Positions 46,983-60,105 of a stretch of 64,000 nucleotides of DNA are shown piece after piece. Positions within the stretch are counted from its first letter, which is position 1; every line of letters begins with the position of its first letter. The stretch comes from Nymphaea colorata. Taxonomy: Eukaryota; Streptophyta; Magnoliopsida; Nymphaeales; Nymphaeaceae. The notes beneath the pieces are model-generated. The model did not search any database, had not been told where the DNA came from, and was given only the letters and a program-made list of their open reading frames with translations. The DNA lies in assembly GCF_008831285.2 (NCBI RefSeq), contig NC_045142.1, positions 3,417,001 through 3,481,000 on the forward strand, in the 5' to 3' direction. The position numbers and the translations under genes are program-made.

Positions 46983-48670
46983 CTAATCAAACAAACTAAA
47001 ACCCATATCATCGTCAGATTCCTCTGCTGGTTCCTCTTTCTTTTCTTCTTCTTTGGCAGCAGCAGCAGGTGCGGAAGAAGTCTCAGCAGCAACAGGAGCA
47101 GCAGCCACGGCAAATTTGCTCGGATCCTATACCATCATAAAAACATCAAACTCATTTGTGAAAAAGTCAGAAGGATCAGCAATGAAAAGCATGTACACGC
47201 CAAGGATGGTTGCATACCTTTAGGTATTCTTTAACTTTCTCAGCCTGAGGGAAGGAATACTCTGTTGCAAGGGCAACAGCTACAACATTCTTATATGCAT
47301 TGGCAAACATGTGTGGTGCAGCTGCAAGAGTTGGATAAGATAGGGCCAGTGATAATGCTGTCACCAATGAAACACCAGTTGCAAATTTCTCCATAAGGTC
47401 ATCCTCTGTTAGGTCCAGCACTTCGGGACTAAAGACAGAACCATCTTCATACACAGACAGGATAACAAGACCATAGGAAAATGGCCTTATTCCCAGCTTT
47501 GCCAATAGAGCTGCTTCAGATGAACCCACTTTGTCACCCTTCTTTATTAACTCCACAGGAGTGATGATTTCGACCGTACCCTTGTTAATCTTGGTGGGAA
47601 TGTTCAGAACCTGCGCAATTTTATATTTGTTGGCTATGCCCTAAGAAAATTTACAATGGAAAACATTCAGAAAGTTGGAAACCTGGAAGAAGGATGTCTG
47701 AGAAGGATCCAAGCCAGTGTTTCCCGGAGGCACAATCACATCAATGGGAGCAACAAGCCCAACACGTGCTGGTGCTCCAACCTGATTGTTAGAACAAAAG
47801 ATAAGTACGTCATTGATAATGTGACGACAGTTTTGTAGATAATTATTTTTTTCCCATTCATAAAGAAAGAAAAAGGCAGATGGCAATGCATCAAAATTAT
47901 AAGTTGCAACCAGAACCAGTATAATAGAGAACTTACACCAATCATCAAATGTAAGACACAGTATCACAACAAATCAATAATGTGCCTAACATGACTGCAG
48001 CATTACTTTATCGTTCGCCAAAAAAAAAAAAAAAGCTTTGCAGCACCATCTATTACAACAAAATGAGAATGGATTACTCCAGGCATACCCCTCAAAGCGA
48101 TAGTAGAGGCAACGGAACCATAGGATGCCATTCACCATGAGACGAATTGCGGCATAGAACCAATTAATAAAAAATATCAAGAGGGAGAATAAATGGCAAA
48201 GTCGCCATAGGTTCCATGAAATATCTAACCTTGTATTTCGAAACTTCCTCTCTGACCTCCTTCAGGTCTCCCTTGGTGAAAATAAGCCCAACATTGCCCT
48301 AATTCCCAAACAAGAGAACCCAATCAATTAAGAAACGGCTTCATAGTAAGAAAAATACGGGAATCCCACTTAGTTTGGAGAAAACGAAGGATTCCAAAGT
48401 CACAATACTCACCACAAGCAGGGGGATCAGATTCAGGAACGCCTTGTTCCCGGTCTTCTCGGAGTGAAGGCGGATCGTCCGCTTCATCATCGTGTTCTTC
48501 CCCATAAGGACAATGGAATCGCCCCTGAGACCCTTGCGGATGCTCTGGAGCTGGTTGGATCCGACATTGTCAGCCGCGGCGATGAGAACCTGGCTGTACT
48601 GGTCCAGCAACTGGCAAAGCTTCTTGTCGTACATGACCTTCTTCTCGGCCTTGGAGTATTTCACCACCAT
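46983..48670 (-). CDS. RPP0: 60S acidic ribosomal protein P0 (uL10)
   Basis: Five exons give 320 residues, the usual length: 48670-48413, 48298-48230, 47781-47683, 47610-47218, 47126-46983. All introns are GT-AG and start in phase 0. P0 binds 28S rRNA at the GTPase-associated centre and anchors two P1/P2 dimers, forming the ribosomal stalk. The N-terminal rRNA-binding domain ([46 protein letters not shown]), the insertion domain ([31 protein letters not shown]) and the long helical part ([38 protein letters not shown]) are all intact. An Ala/Glu-rich hinge leads to the conserved terminus [13 protein letters not shown], which contacts elongation factors. Acceptor choice for exon 4 follows the conserved [15 protein letters not shown] junction; an upstream AG would add ten non-conserved residues. 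The gene looks fully functional. Confidence 0.96.
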
Positions 48671-48843
48671 TTCTGCCGGAGGAAAAACAACGCAACTACC
48701 AAAAAACAAGCGAATTAAGAATAAGGCTTCAGGAAAGGGATCGGAGAAAAGCAGAAAGAGGGCCAAGACGGATAGGAGAACTCCTCGTCAAGGCGGACGG
48801 CGCGGCGCCGTCTCTTTAACCCCAAAACAAAACCCTCTGAACC

Positions 48844-48852
48844 AAACCCTAA
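48844..48852. promoter_or_regulatory. telo-box (AAACCCTAA) near the P0 transcription start
   Basis: AAACCCTAA lies 174 bp upstream of the P0 ATG. This motif is characteristic of plant ribosomal-protein and translation-factor promoters, where it acts near the start site. Placement fits the family; function here is inferred. Confidence 0.5.
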
Positions 48853-48896
48853 GAAGAATGAAGGAGCAAACAAGACCACAGCGCCGGCGGCAACGC

Positions 48897-48905
48897 TCTT
48901 ATAAG
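48897..48905 (-). promoter_or_regulatory. possible TATA element of the P0 gene
   Basis: The minus strand reads CTTTCTTATAAGAGCG, a weak TATA-like site. A start about 30 bp downstream would fall near 48870, close to the telo-box. Confidence 0.35.
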
Positions 48906-48954
48906 AAAGGAGGAAACCCTCGCTCTCCGATAACTTTCACAGGTAGAACCGAGG

Positions 48955-49190
48955 GGTGGGCATCGGGCCGGGCCGGGCAGCCCCGCCGAGGCCCGGCCCG
49001 TTTAAAAATAAAAAACATTTTTTAATCATAATAAAATAATGTTTTTAAATATAAAGTATATTTATTAATAATAAATATATATTATTAAAAAAATAAAAAA
49101 TATATATATTTTTTAAACTTAAACCAGCGGACCTAGGTCGGTCGAGCCAACCCGAGCCGGCCTATCGGGCCCGGGCCTACGCCCACCCTT
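48955..49190. mobile_element. GC-ended MITE just upstream of the P0 gene
   Basis: The left end GGGTGGGCATCGGGCCGGGC and the right end GGGCCCGGGCCTACGCCCAC (complement GTGGGCGTAGGCCCGGGCCC) are inverted repeats of very high GC content. They enclose about 120 bp of almost pure A/T. The structure and the GGGTGGGC…GGGCC start resemble a common class of plant hAT-like non-autonomous elements. No clear target-site duplication is visible. It lies about 285 bp upstream of the P0 start codon. Confidence 0.6.
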
Positions 49191-49675
49191 TAGTAGCACC
49201 ACTCGGAAGGACTCAGATTTTTAGATCCGAATTGCCACCTTCGGATCCAATCCAGATCCAAGACTCACTACAGGCTCCAATCTGAATCCAAATCTCACTT
49301 TGAGATCTAATTCAAATCCTAACATTTCTTTTCGATCCGATCTGGTTCCAAATAATTATATTCAGATCCAAAACTTATAATCCAACAAAAATTTCATTTC
49401 AGATCTATTGAGGGACAAGACTCGATACATCATACCCATTTGCTAAAGTACCCTTCAAAACTGCTTCAAATTTCCCAAAAATAATCGTGATTTCCCAAAA
49501 TAAGTATGTTCACTCATATGACTTTCTTTTGCATAGATCACCTCAGATTTTTTCTTCAAAATTCTAAAATGATCCTTGATTCCTCAAAAAACCCTTTGAT
49601 CTTCCTTTGAGAAAATATAAAAAATTAAAATTAAAAAAAAAAACTTTGTCTTGCCACGTAGTAGCCAGCTACACT
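49191..49675. other. degenerate GATCCGAATCC-type repeat sequence
   Basis: Repeated GATCCAATCCAGATCC, AATCTGAATCC and GATCCGATCTGG words (49220-49400), then AT-rich unique sequence. Probably a decayed relative of the GGATGTCAA elements. No gene. Confidence 0.5.
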
Positions 49676-50094
49676 AGGATGTCAATTTATCTCATTTGAA
49701 TCGAATATTTGATCGAGTTGATCTGAAAAAGTCGAAGACGAAAAAAAATTAATATCTGATTAAAAAATCAAATCAACTGCAGATTTAAGAACGACATTTG
49801 ATCAGATTCGTATTCAGATATACATAAATATATGGTAGATTCGGATCGTATTTACTTTTAGACAAATATATTAGAATACTATTAAATTTTGAAAATTGGC
49901 AAAATCTAGTTCAAATTTTGGATTTGGCTTCAGATATGAAAAAGTCAGATTTGGATTAAGTTCAAATTATAAAATTAGATTTTGGAATCAAATTCGAACT
50001 TTTTTATTTGTATTTGAATCCTAATATGTGAATATACAAAAAACAGATATGTTTAAAGGTACATCTGATCCCAATTAAATCCTTTGACATCCCT
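49676..50094. mobile_element. MITE, ~420 bp, GGATGTCAA termini
   Basis: Left end AGGATGTCAATTTATCTC; right end …AATCCTTTGACATCCCTAA, whose complement begins TTAGGGATGTCAAAGG. Between them is AT-rich sequence with GAATCGAATATTTGAT- and AATCAAATTCGAAC-type words in both directions. A related, interrupted copy is at 34462-35115. The right end lies about 40 bp before the tandem array begins. Confidence 0.6.
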
Positions 50095-51055
50095 AACCAC
50101 ACAGCCCGACATGGTCATGTCTTGGCTGCTATAACCAAAATGGGCTTGAGTCTAGCCTAAACCAAGCCAAGTTAAATCCTAAATCGGTTGGGTCTAGTAA
50201 GGTCTACATCCACTCATTTGAGGATTATAACCTAAATGGGCTCTTGTCTAGCCCAAGTCAGATCAAACTAAGTCAAACTCTCAACAGGCTGGGCCTGCTA
50301 GGTCTAGCTTGACTCACTTGAGGATTATAACCTAACAGGGCTCGACTCTACCCTAAGCCAAATCAAGTCAAGTCCAACCTTTTAAACCAGCTCGAGGATT
50401 GTAATCCGAGTCAAATCGAGTTAGAGTTATAGCCTACAAACAATCTAATTTGGCGAGGCATGGCTCGATTCACTCGAGGACTATAACCTGAGCGGAATCA
50501 TGCCCAGATAAAGATAAAGACTGAATGGACCGTCCTCAACCATGACCCAATTCAAACCAAACCCAGCTAGGACCTCGCACCCCCAGTCAAACTTGGTCTA
50601 GGGGAACCCATAATAACCCTAACTTGAGGATTATAATTTGAGTACGGCTTAAGCATAGTTCAGAACCGCTCCCAGTCAAGCCTAATTCTAAAACTTTGTC
50701 TAGCCCCAAGAAACGAAGGTAGACTCAGTTAAGCATCATAACCCAACCAAAGTCTAAACCTAGTTCGAATTGAGTCGAGCCAACCCTTGTCAAACTCAAG
50801 CTTAGGGTAGTCTTATCACCGGAAAGGTGTTAGGAATAGTCCGACCTCATACCAACAAGTCGAATCGCAATTTCCTCTAAATTCTAAAACAAACATTTTC
50901 AAATAGAATATTCTCATAGAACAATGAGGAGGTGAGGTTTAATTGGTAAGGATGCGAAGGGTAGACAAAGGTTAACAAAATGGGACAACTAGAACAAGGC
51001 ATGACATGCATATACCTCTTCGGTTATCATTTAAAAGAGTGTTTCTGGTCATCTA

Positions 51056-51265
51056 CAAGGAGGTTGGTGCAACGGTCAGGGCGGGGGCCAGTAGGCGGCT
51101 GGTTCTCGTTTCAAATTTTTGTGACATCAACCCTCTACGCTGCAAAAGGAGAGCCACCAAACATGCATGATGAAACATGGTGGGTGGCACCCCGAGGTAC
51201 TGAAAGCAGACCTTGTGTTCTAGAGGGATAAAGGGTTGGGCGGAGGCTTCAACCTTCTACCGAGC
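51056..51265 (+). mobile_element. tRNA-derived SINE in unit A
   Basis: TGGTGCAACGG at 51065-51075 fits the Pol III A-box consensus TRGYNNARYGG exactly. GTTTCAAATT at 51108-51117 is a fair B box, 33 nt further on. The 3' body (CTGCAAAAGGAGAGCC, ACTGAAAGCAGACCTTG, GGCGGAGGCTTC) is shared with the reverse-strand copy at 745-985, outside the array, so this is a dispersed element caught in the array rather than an array-specific sequence. Confidence 0.65.
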
Positions 51266-51312
51266 AGTCGGAAATGAATGTTTCTGGTCCTAAGCTAAAG
51301 AGCCAGTAGCCA

Positions 51313-52003
51313 ATGGGTGGAATTTTGATTCCGGAATTATATGCACTTTCTTAATTCTGGAGTTGTGATTCTACCCTATGGGTGGAATTGTGGTTCTAAA
51401 ATTTTAGAATTTTTTCATCTTCCTTCAGATCATGTGCCAATGTTTATTTGAAACTCAGTCCATATGTGAACTTGGGATGAACTTGGCACCAGCGTGGTTT
51501 CCAAGTGTAACTTCTTGTGAAGTAAACCTAGAACATTTTGTGGTAACTTGATTTAACAGCAATCTAGTACATTTTTGTGGTAACTTGATGCATAATACTG
51601 CTCTTAGGGCATGTTGGAATGGTGGAGGGAACAGTCTCAGCAAGATAATTTGTCTCATCCATGCAGGCCCAATTAACACATCATTCTCATTTTTCTTAAG
51701 ATGGGAATTGTGTTATCAAACAAAAAATTTGTCATTCTGGAATTATATGCACATTTTTTAATCAAATTTCCGGAGTTGTGATCCTACCCTATGCGTGGAA
51801 TTGTGAATTTTAGAAATTTTTCATCTTCTTTTAGAGCACGTCATGATGGTTTTAATTGACGTTTTATCAAACAAAAAAATCAGACCATCAAACACAACTA
51901 CAACTAGAATTTTCCTTGTGAATCCAAATTCAGGTGGCAGTTTGTTTCTGAAGTTTTAATTTTAGAATCAAAATTCACTGCCATCAAACGCTTACACCCA
52001 TTG
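51313..52003. mobile_element. TIR-like element in unit A (also in B, C, D)
   Basis: The left end CCAATGGGTGGAATTTTGATTC and the right end GAATCAAAATTCACTGCC…TTACACCCATTG form inverted termini, the left one lacking an ~18-nt piece. Inside, a ~110-nt block (GGAATTATATGCAC…GGAGTTGTGAT…CCTATG…TGGAATTGTG) occurs twice as a direct repeat about 410 bp apart. Non-coding. Confidence 0.45.
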
Positions 52004-52696
52004 ACGTTACCAAGAAACATTCTAATGATCTTTAAGATGTCAAGCATCAGCCACTGTAGATCATTTACATGTGAAAAGTGGGACTCAGAGCAGGCTGCAA
52101 ACACGGCCTTTCTTGGTTTCTTTAGATGCTCATCGCATGCTACGCATCTAAGTGGAAACGTAGTTCTTCTTGTGATAGTGGCAATTGCACAATATTTGCG
52201 TATCTGTTTGGTTGGAACATATCTACCTCTCTCGTTTCGTTGATCAGTCATAAAGATAGAAGAGAACCAAACTGCCTGATTTTGCACGTTAATATTCATT
52301 GTTGTAATAAAGGCATGGAGCAAATATGTGTGTGTGTGTTCATGCATGTGACAAGCTATTGTATTCCTTGATATTCTTTCTCAACAACATCACAAGTTTC
52401 GAAGATATATTAAGCTCAGTGTCCTGCTTTCTTTGGTTTTGCTGCATTCTTCCATGGGGGTTAGAATAAGGATCTCACTCACACAAGGAAACATACACAT
52501 ATACATACATAGAGCGAGATACTGGTTCATCTTAGGGGAGGAAGGTATGTATTGTCTTAATATCCCAATGTTGCTGTTTCTTCACATCTTTTTGTAATTT
52601 GATCACATGAATGTGATCCTGGCGAATAAGTTACCAGAAACTATCAAATAAATGAGAAATTTTGGAAATCAAAAACTCTTAAGTGGTAAACCATCG

Positions 52697-52870
<174 letters not shown>

Positions 52871-54020
52871 AAGAGGTATGTAAAACTATGAAATATGAGG
52901 CTATAAAGTTGAATTATGAGACAATTAATTCTTTCAGTAGATGATTTATAAAGTATCGCCATGTAATGTTAATTTTCAAGGTCAAATTGGTATCCACATT
53001 ACAAAAAGATCGAACTTTATTTATGATACCTTCTGAATTATTGATCAAATTATTTGGATGACTTCTCTTAATCAACATTTTTCATAATATATACACATGT
53101 ATTCACTTAACCAAAATGGGCTTGAGTCCAGCCTAAACCAAGCCATGTTAAATCCTAAATCGGTTTGGTTTAGTAAGGTCTACATCCACTCATTTGAGGA
53201 TTATAACCTAAACGGGCCCAAGTCAGATCAAACTAAGTCAAACTCTAAACAGGCTTGGGCTGTTAGGTCTAGCTTGACTCATTTGAGGATTATAACCTAA
53301 CTGGGCCCGACTCTACCCTAAGCCAAATCAAGTCAAGTCCAACCTTTTAAACCAGCTCGAGGATTGTAATCCGAGTCAAATCGAGTTAGAGTTATAGCCT
53401 ACAAACAATCTAATTTGGCGAGGCATGGCTCGATTCACTCGAGGACTATAACCTGAGCGGAATCATGCCCAGATAAAGATAAAGACTGAATGGACCGTCC
53501 TCAACCATGACCCAATTCAAACCAAACCCAGCTAGGACCTCGCACCCCCAGTCAAACTTGGTCTAGGGGAACCCATAATAACCCTAACTTGAGGATTATA
53601 ATTTGAGTACGGCTTAAGCATAGTTCAGAACCGCTCCCAGTCAAGCCTAATTCTAAAACTTTGTCTAGCCCCAAGAAACGAAGGTAGACTCAGTTAAGCA
53701 TCATAACCCAACCAAAGTCTAAACCTAGTTCGAATTGAGTCGAGCCAACCCTTGTCAAACTCAAGCTTAGGGTAGTCTTATCACCGGAAAGGTGTTAGGA
53801 ATAGTCCGACCTCATACCAACAAGTCGAATCGCAATTTCCTCTAAATTCTAAAACAAACATTTTCAAATAGAATATTCTCATAGAACAATGAGGAGGTGA
53901 GGTTTAATTGGTAAGGATGCGAAGGGTAGACAAAGGTTAACAAAATGGGACAACTAGAACAAGGCATGACATGCATATACCTCTTCGGTTATCATTTAAA
54001 AGAGTGTTTCTGGTCATCTA

Positions 54021-54230
54021 CAAGGAGGTTGGTGCAACGGTCAGGGCGGGGGCCAGTAGGCGGCTGGTTCTCGTTTCAAATTTTTGTGACATCAACCCTC
54101 TACGCTGCAAAAGGAGAGCCACCAAACATGCATGATGAAACATGGTGGGTGGCACCCCGAGGTACTGAAAGCAGACCTTGTGTTCTAGAGGGATAAAGGG
54201 TTGGGCGGAGGCTTCAACCTTCTACCGAGC
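54021..54230 (+). mobile_element. tRNA-derived SINE in unit B
   Basis: Copy of the unit A SINE at an offset of 2,965 bp, with the same A and B boxes. Confidence 0.65.
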
Positions 54231-55661
54231 AGTCGGAAATGAATGTTTCTGGTCCTAAGCTAAAGAGCCAGTAGCCAATGGGTGGAATTTTGATTCCGGA
54301 ATTATATGCACTTTCTTAATTCTGGAGTTGTGATTCTACCCTATGGGTGGAATTGTGGTTCTAAAATTTTAGAATTTTTTCATCTTCCTTCAGATCATGT
54401 GCCAATGTTTATTTGAAACTCAGTCCATATGTGAACTTGGGATGAACTTGGCACCAGCGTGGTTTCCAAGTGTAACTTCTTGTGAAGTAAACCTAGAACA
54501 TTTTGTGGTAACTTGATTTAACAGCAATCTAGTACATTTTTGTGGTAACTTGATGCATAATACTGCTCTTAGGGCATGTTGGAATGGTGGAGGGAACAGT
54601 CTCAGCAAGATAATTTGTCTCATCCATGCAGGCCCAATTAACACATCATTCTCATTTTTCTTAAGATGGGAATTGTGTTATCAAACAAAAAATTTGTCAT
54701 TCTGGAATTATATGCACATTTTTTAATCAAATTTCCGGAGTTGTGATCCTACCCTATGCGTGGAATTGTGAATTTTAGAAATTTTTCATCTTCTTTTAGA
54801 GCACGTCATGATGGTTTTAATTGACGTTTTATCAAACAAAAAAATCAGACCATCAAACACAACTACAACTAGAATTTTCCTTGTGAATCCAAATTCAGGT
54901 GGCAGTTTGTTTCTGAAGTTTTAATTTTAGAATCAAAATTCACTGCCATCAAACGCTTACACCCATTGACGTTACCAAGAAACATTCTAATGATCTTTAA
55001 GATGTCAAGCATCAGCCACTGTAGATCATTTACATGTGAAAAGTGGGACTCAGAGCAGGCTGCAAACACGGCCTTTCTTGGTTTCTTTAGATGCTCATCG
55101 CATGCTACGCATCTAAGTGGAAACGTAGTTCTTCTTGTGATAGTGGCAATTGCACAATATTTGCGTATCTGTTTGGTTGGAACATATCTACCTCTCTCGT
55201 TTCGTTGATCAGTCATAAAGATAGAAGAGAACCAAACTGCCTGATTTTGCACGTTAATATTCATTGTTGTAATAAAGGCATGGAGCAAATATGTGTGTGT
55301 GTGTTCATGCATGTGACAAGCTATTGTATTCCTTGATATTCTTTCTCAACAACATCACAAGTTTCGAAGATATATTAAGCTCAGTGTCCTGCTTTCTTTG
55401 GTTTTGCTGCATTCTTCCATGGGGGTTAGAATAAGGATCTCACTCACACAAGGAAACATACACATATACATACATAGAGCGAGATACTGGTTCATCTTAG
55501 GGGAGGAAGGTATGTATTGTCTTAATATCCCAATGTTGCTGTTTCTTCACATCTTTTTGTAATTTGATCACATGAATGTGATCCTGGCGAATAAGTTACC
55601 AGAAACTATCAAATAAATGAGAAATTTTGGAAATCAAAAACTCTTAAGTGGTAAACCATCG

Positions 55662-55837
<176 letters not shown>

Positions 55838-56987
55838 AAGAGGTATGTAAAACTATGAAATATGAGGCTATAAAGTTGAATTATGAGACAATTAATTCTT
55901 TCAGTAGATGATTTATAAAGTATCGCCATGTAATGTTAATTTTCAAGGTCAAATTGGTATCCACATTACAAAAAGATCGAACTTTATTTATGATACCTTC
56001 TGAATTATTGATCAAATTATTTGGATGACTTCTCTTAATCAACATTTTTCATAATATATACACATGTATTCACTTAACCAAAATGGGCTTGAGTCCAGCC
56101 TAAACCAAGCCATGTTAAATCCTAAATCGGTTTGGTTTAGTAAGGTCTACATCCACTCATTTGAGGATTATAACCTAAACGGGCCCAAGTCAGATCAAAC
56201 TAAGTCAAACTCTAAACAGGCTTGGGCTGTTAGGTCTAGCTTGACTCATTTGAGGATTATAACCTAACTGGGCCCGACTCTACCCTAAGCCAAATCAAGT
56301 CAAGTCCAACCTTTTAAACCAGCTCGAGGATTGTAATCCGAGTCAAATCGAGTTAGAGTTATAGCCTACAAACAATCTAATTTGGCGAGGCATGGCTCGA
56401 TTCACTCGAGGACTATAACCTGAGCGGAATCATGCCCAGATAAAGATAAAGACTGAATGGACCGTCCTCAACCATGACCCAATTCAAACCAAACCCAGCT
56501 AGGACCTCGCACCCCCAGTCAAACTTGGTCTAGGGGAACCCATAATAACCCTAACTTGAGGATTATAATTTGAGTACGGCTTAAGCATAGTTCAGAACCG
56601 CTCCCAGTCAAGCCTAATTCTAAAACTTTGTCTAGCCCCAAGAAACGAAGGTAGACTCAGTTAAGCATCATAACCCAACCAAAGTCTAAACCTAGTTCGA
56701 ATTGAGTCGAGCCAACCCTTGTCAAACTCAAGCTTAGGGTAGTCTTATCACCGGAAAGGTGTTAGGAATAGTCCGACCTCATACCAACAAGTCGAATCGC
56801 AATTTCCTCTAAATTCTAAAACAAACATTTTCAAATAGAATATTCTCATAGAACAATGAGGAGGTGAGGTTTAATTGGTAAGGATGCGAAGGGTAGACAA
56901 AGGTTAACAAAATGGGACAACTAGAACAAGGCATGACATGCATATACCTCTTCGGTTATCATTTAAAAGAGTGTTTCTGGTCATCTA

Positions 56988-57197
56988 CAAGGAGGTTGGT
57001 GCAACGGTCAGGGCGGGGGCCAGTAGGCGGCTGGTTCTCGTTTCAAATTTTTGTGACATCAACCCTCTACGCTGCAAAAGGAGAGCCACCAAACATGCAT
57101 GATGAAACATGGTGGGTGGCACCCCGAGGTACTGAAAGCAGACCTTGTGTCCTAGAGGGATAAAGGGTTGGGCGGAGGCTTCAACCTTCTACCGAGC
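56988..57197 (+). mobile_element. tRNA-derived SINE in unit C
   Basis: Copy of the SINE in A and B; the A box lies at 56997-57007. Confidence 0.65.
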
Positions 57198-58628
57198 AGT
57201 CGGAAATGAATGTTTCTGGTCCTAAGCTAAAGAGCCAGTAGCCAATGGGTGGAATTTTGATTCCGGAATTATATGCACTTTCTTAATTCTGGAGTTGTGA
57301 TTCTACCCTATGGGTGGAATTGTGGTTCTAAAATTTTAGAATTTTTTCATCTTCCTTCAGATCATGTGCCAATGTTTATTTGAAACTCAGTCCATATGTG
57401 AACTTGGGATGAACTTGGCACCAGCGTGGTTTCCAAGTGTAACTTCTTGTGAAGTAAACCTAGAACATTTTGTGGTAACTTGATTTAACAGCAATCTAGT
57501 ACATTTTTGTGGTAACTTGATGCATAATACTGCTCTTAGGGCATGTTGGAATGGTGGAGGGAACAGTCTCAGCAAGATAATTTGTCTCATCCATGCAGGC
57601 CCAATTAACACATCATTCTCATTTTTCTTAAGATGGGAATTGTGTTATCAAACAAAAAATTTGTCATTCTGGAATTATATGCACATTTTTTAATCAAATT
57701 TCCGGAGTTGTGATCCTACCCTATGCGTGGAATTGTGAATTTTAGAAATTTTTCATCTTCTTTTAGAGCACGTCATGATGGTTTTAATTGACGTTTTATC
57801 AAACAAAAAAATCAGACCATCAAACACAACTACAACTAGAATTTTCCTTGTGAATCCAAATTCAGGTGGCAGTTTGTTTCTGAAGTTTTAATTTTAGAAT
57901 CAAAATTCACTGCCATCAAACGCTTACACCCATTGACGTTACCAAGAAACATTCTAATGATCTTTAAGATGTCAAGCATCAGCCACTGTAGATCATTTAC
58001 ATGTGAAAAGTGGGACTCAGAGCAGGCTGCAAACACGGCCTTTCTTGGTTTCTTTAGATGCTCATCGCATGCTACGCATCTAAGTGGAAACGTAGTTCTT
58101 CTTGTGATAGTGGCAATTGCACAATATTTGCGTATCTGTTTGGTTGGAACATATCTACCTCTCTCGTTTCGTTGATCAGTCATAAAGATAGAAGAGAACC
58201 AAACTGCCTGATTTTGCACGTTAATATTCATTGTTGTAATAAAGGCATGGAGCAAATATGTGTGTGTTTGTTCATGCATGTGACAAGCTATTGTATTCCT
58301 TGATATTCTTTCTCAACAACATCACAAGTTTCGAAGATATATTAAGCTCAGTGTCCTGCTTTCTTTGGTTTTGCTGCATTCTTCCATGGGGGTTAGAATA
58401 AGGATCTCACTCACACAAGGAAACATACACATATACATACATAGAGCGAGATACTGGTTCATCTTAGGGGAGGAAGGTATGTATTGTCTTAATATCCCAA
58501 TGTTGCTGTTTCTTCACATCTTTTTGTAATTTGATCACATGAATGTGATCCTGGCGAATAAGTTACCAGAAACTATCAAATAAATGAGAAATTTTGGAAA
58601 TCAAAAACTCTTAAGTGGTAAACCATCG

Positions 58629-58746
<118 letters not shown>

Positions 58747-59895
58747 AAGAGGTATGTAAAACTATGAAATATGAGGCTATAAAGTTGAATTATGAGACAA
58801 TTAATTCTTTCAGTAGATGATTTATAAAGTATCGCCATGTAATGTTAATTTTCAAGGTCAAATTGGTATCCACATTACAAAAAGATCGAACTTTATTTAT
58901 GATACCTTCTGAATTATTGATCAAATTATTTGGATGACTTCTCTTAATCAACATTTTTCATAATATATACACATGTATTCACTTAACCAAAATGGGCTTG
59001 AGTCCAGCCTAAACCAAGCCATGTTAAATCCTAAATCGGTTTGGTTTAGTAAGGTCTACATCCACTCATTTGAGGATTATAACCTAAACGGGCCCAAGTC
59101 AGATCAAACTAAGTCAAACTCTAAACAGGCTTGGGCTGTTAGGTCTAGCTTGACTCATTTGAGGATTATAACCTAACTGGGCCCGACTCTACCCTAAGCC
59201 AAATCAAGTCAAGTCCAACCTTTTAAACCAGCTCGAGTATTGTAATCCGAGTCAAATCGAGTTAGAGTTATAGCCTACAAACAATCTAATTTGGCGAGGC
59301 ATGGCTCGATTCACTCCAAGACTATAACCTGAGTGTAATCATGCCGAGATAAAGATAAAGACTGAATGGACCGTCCTCAACCATGACCCAATTCAAACCA
59401 AGCCCAGCTAGGACCTCGCGCCCCCAGTCAAACTTGGTCTAGGAGAACCCATAATAACCCTAACTTGAGGATTATAATTTGCGTATGGCTCAAGCATAGT
59501 TCACAACGCTCCCAGTCAAGCCTACTTCTAAAACTTTGTCTAGCCCCAAGAAACGAAGGTAGACTCAGTTAAGCATCATAACCCAACCAAAGTCTAAACC
59601 TAGTTCGAATTGAGTCGAGCCAACCCCTGTCAAACTCAAGCTTAGGGTAGTCTTATCTCTGGCAAGGTGTTAGGAATAGTCCGACCTCATACCGACAAGT
59701 CGGATCGCAACTTCCTCTAAATTCTAAAACAAACATTTTCAAATAGAATATTTTCATAGAACAATGAGGAGGTGAGGTTTAATTGGTAAGGATGCGAAGG
59801 GTAGACAAGGGTTAACAAAATGGGACTAATAGAACAAGGCATGACATGCATATACCTCTTCTGTTATCATTTAAAAGAGTGTTTCTGGTCATCTA

Positions 59896-60105
59896 CAAGG
59901 AGGTTGGTGCAACGGTCAGGGCAGGGGCCAGTAGGCGGCTGGTTCTCGTTTCAAATTTTTGTGGCATCAACCCTCTACGCTGCAAAAGGAGAGCCACCAA
60001 CATGCATGCTGAACCATGGTGAGGGTGGCACCCCCAGGTACTGAAAGCAGACCTTGTGTGCTAGAGGGATAAAAGGTTGGGCGGAGGCTTCAAACTTTTA
60101 CCGAG
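59896..60105 (+). mobile_element. tRNA-derived SINE in unit D (diverged)
   Basis: A box TGGTGCAACGG intact at 59905-59915; the 3' body shows small indels and substitutions against A to C. Confidence 0.6.

Noticed and set aside
47611-47640. Earlier acceptor for P0 exon 4 adding ten residues
   Set aside because: The conserved junction [10 protein letters not shown] places the acceptor at 47610; the extra residues are absent from known P0 proteins and lie in the pyrimidine/branch region.
51065-51117. Possible functional tRNA gene
   Set aside because: A- and B-box-like words are present but no cloverleaf with acceptor and anticodon stems can be drawn, and the 3' body is shared with a dispersed copy; a SINE is the better reading.
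50980-51231. 83-residue plus-strand frame repeated in units A to C
   Set aside because: It lies over the SINE. In unit D the frame is shifted, as expected for non-coding sequence.
51904-52347. 147-residue minus-strand frame repeated in units A, B and C
   Set aside because: Its preservation reflects recent duplication of the DNA, not selection. Unit D deletes part of it and it shows no domain.
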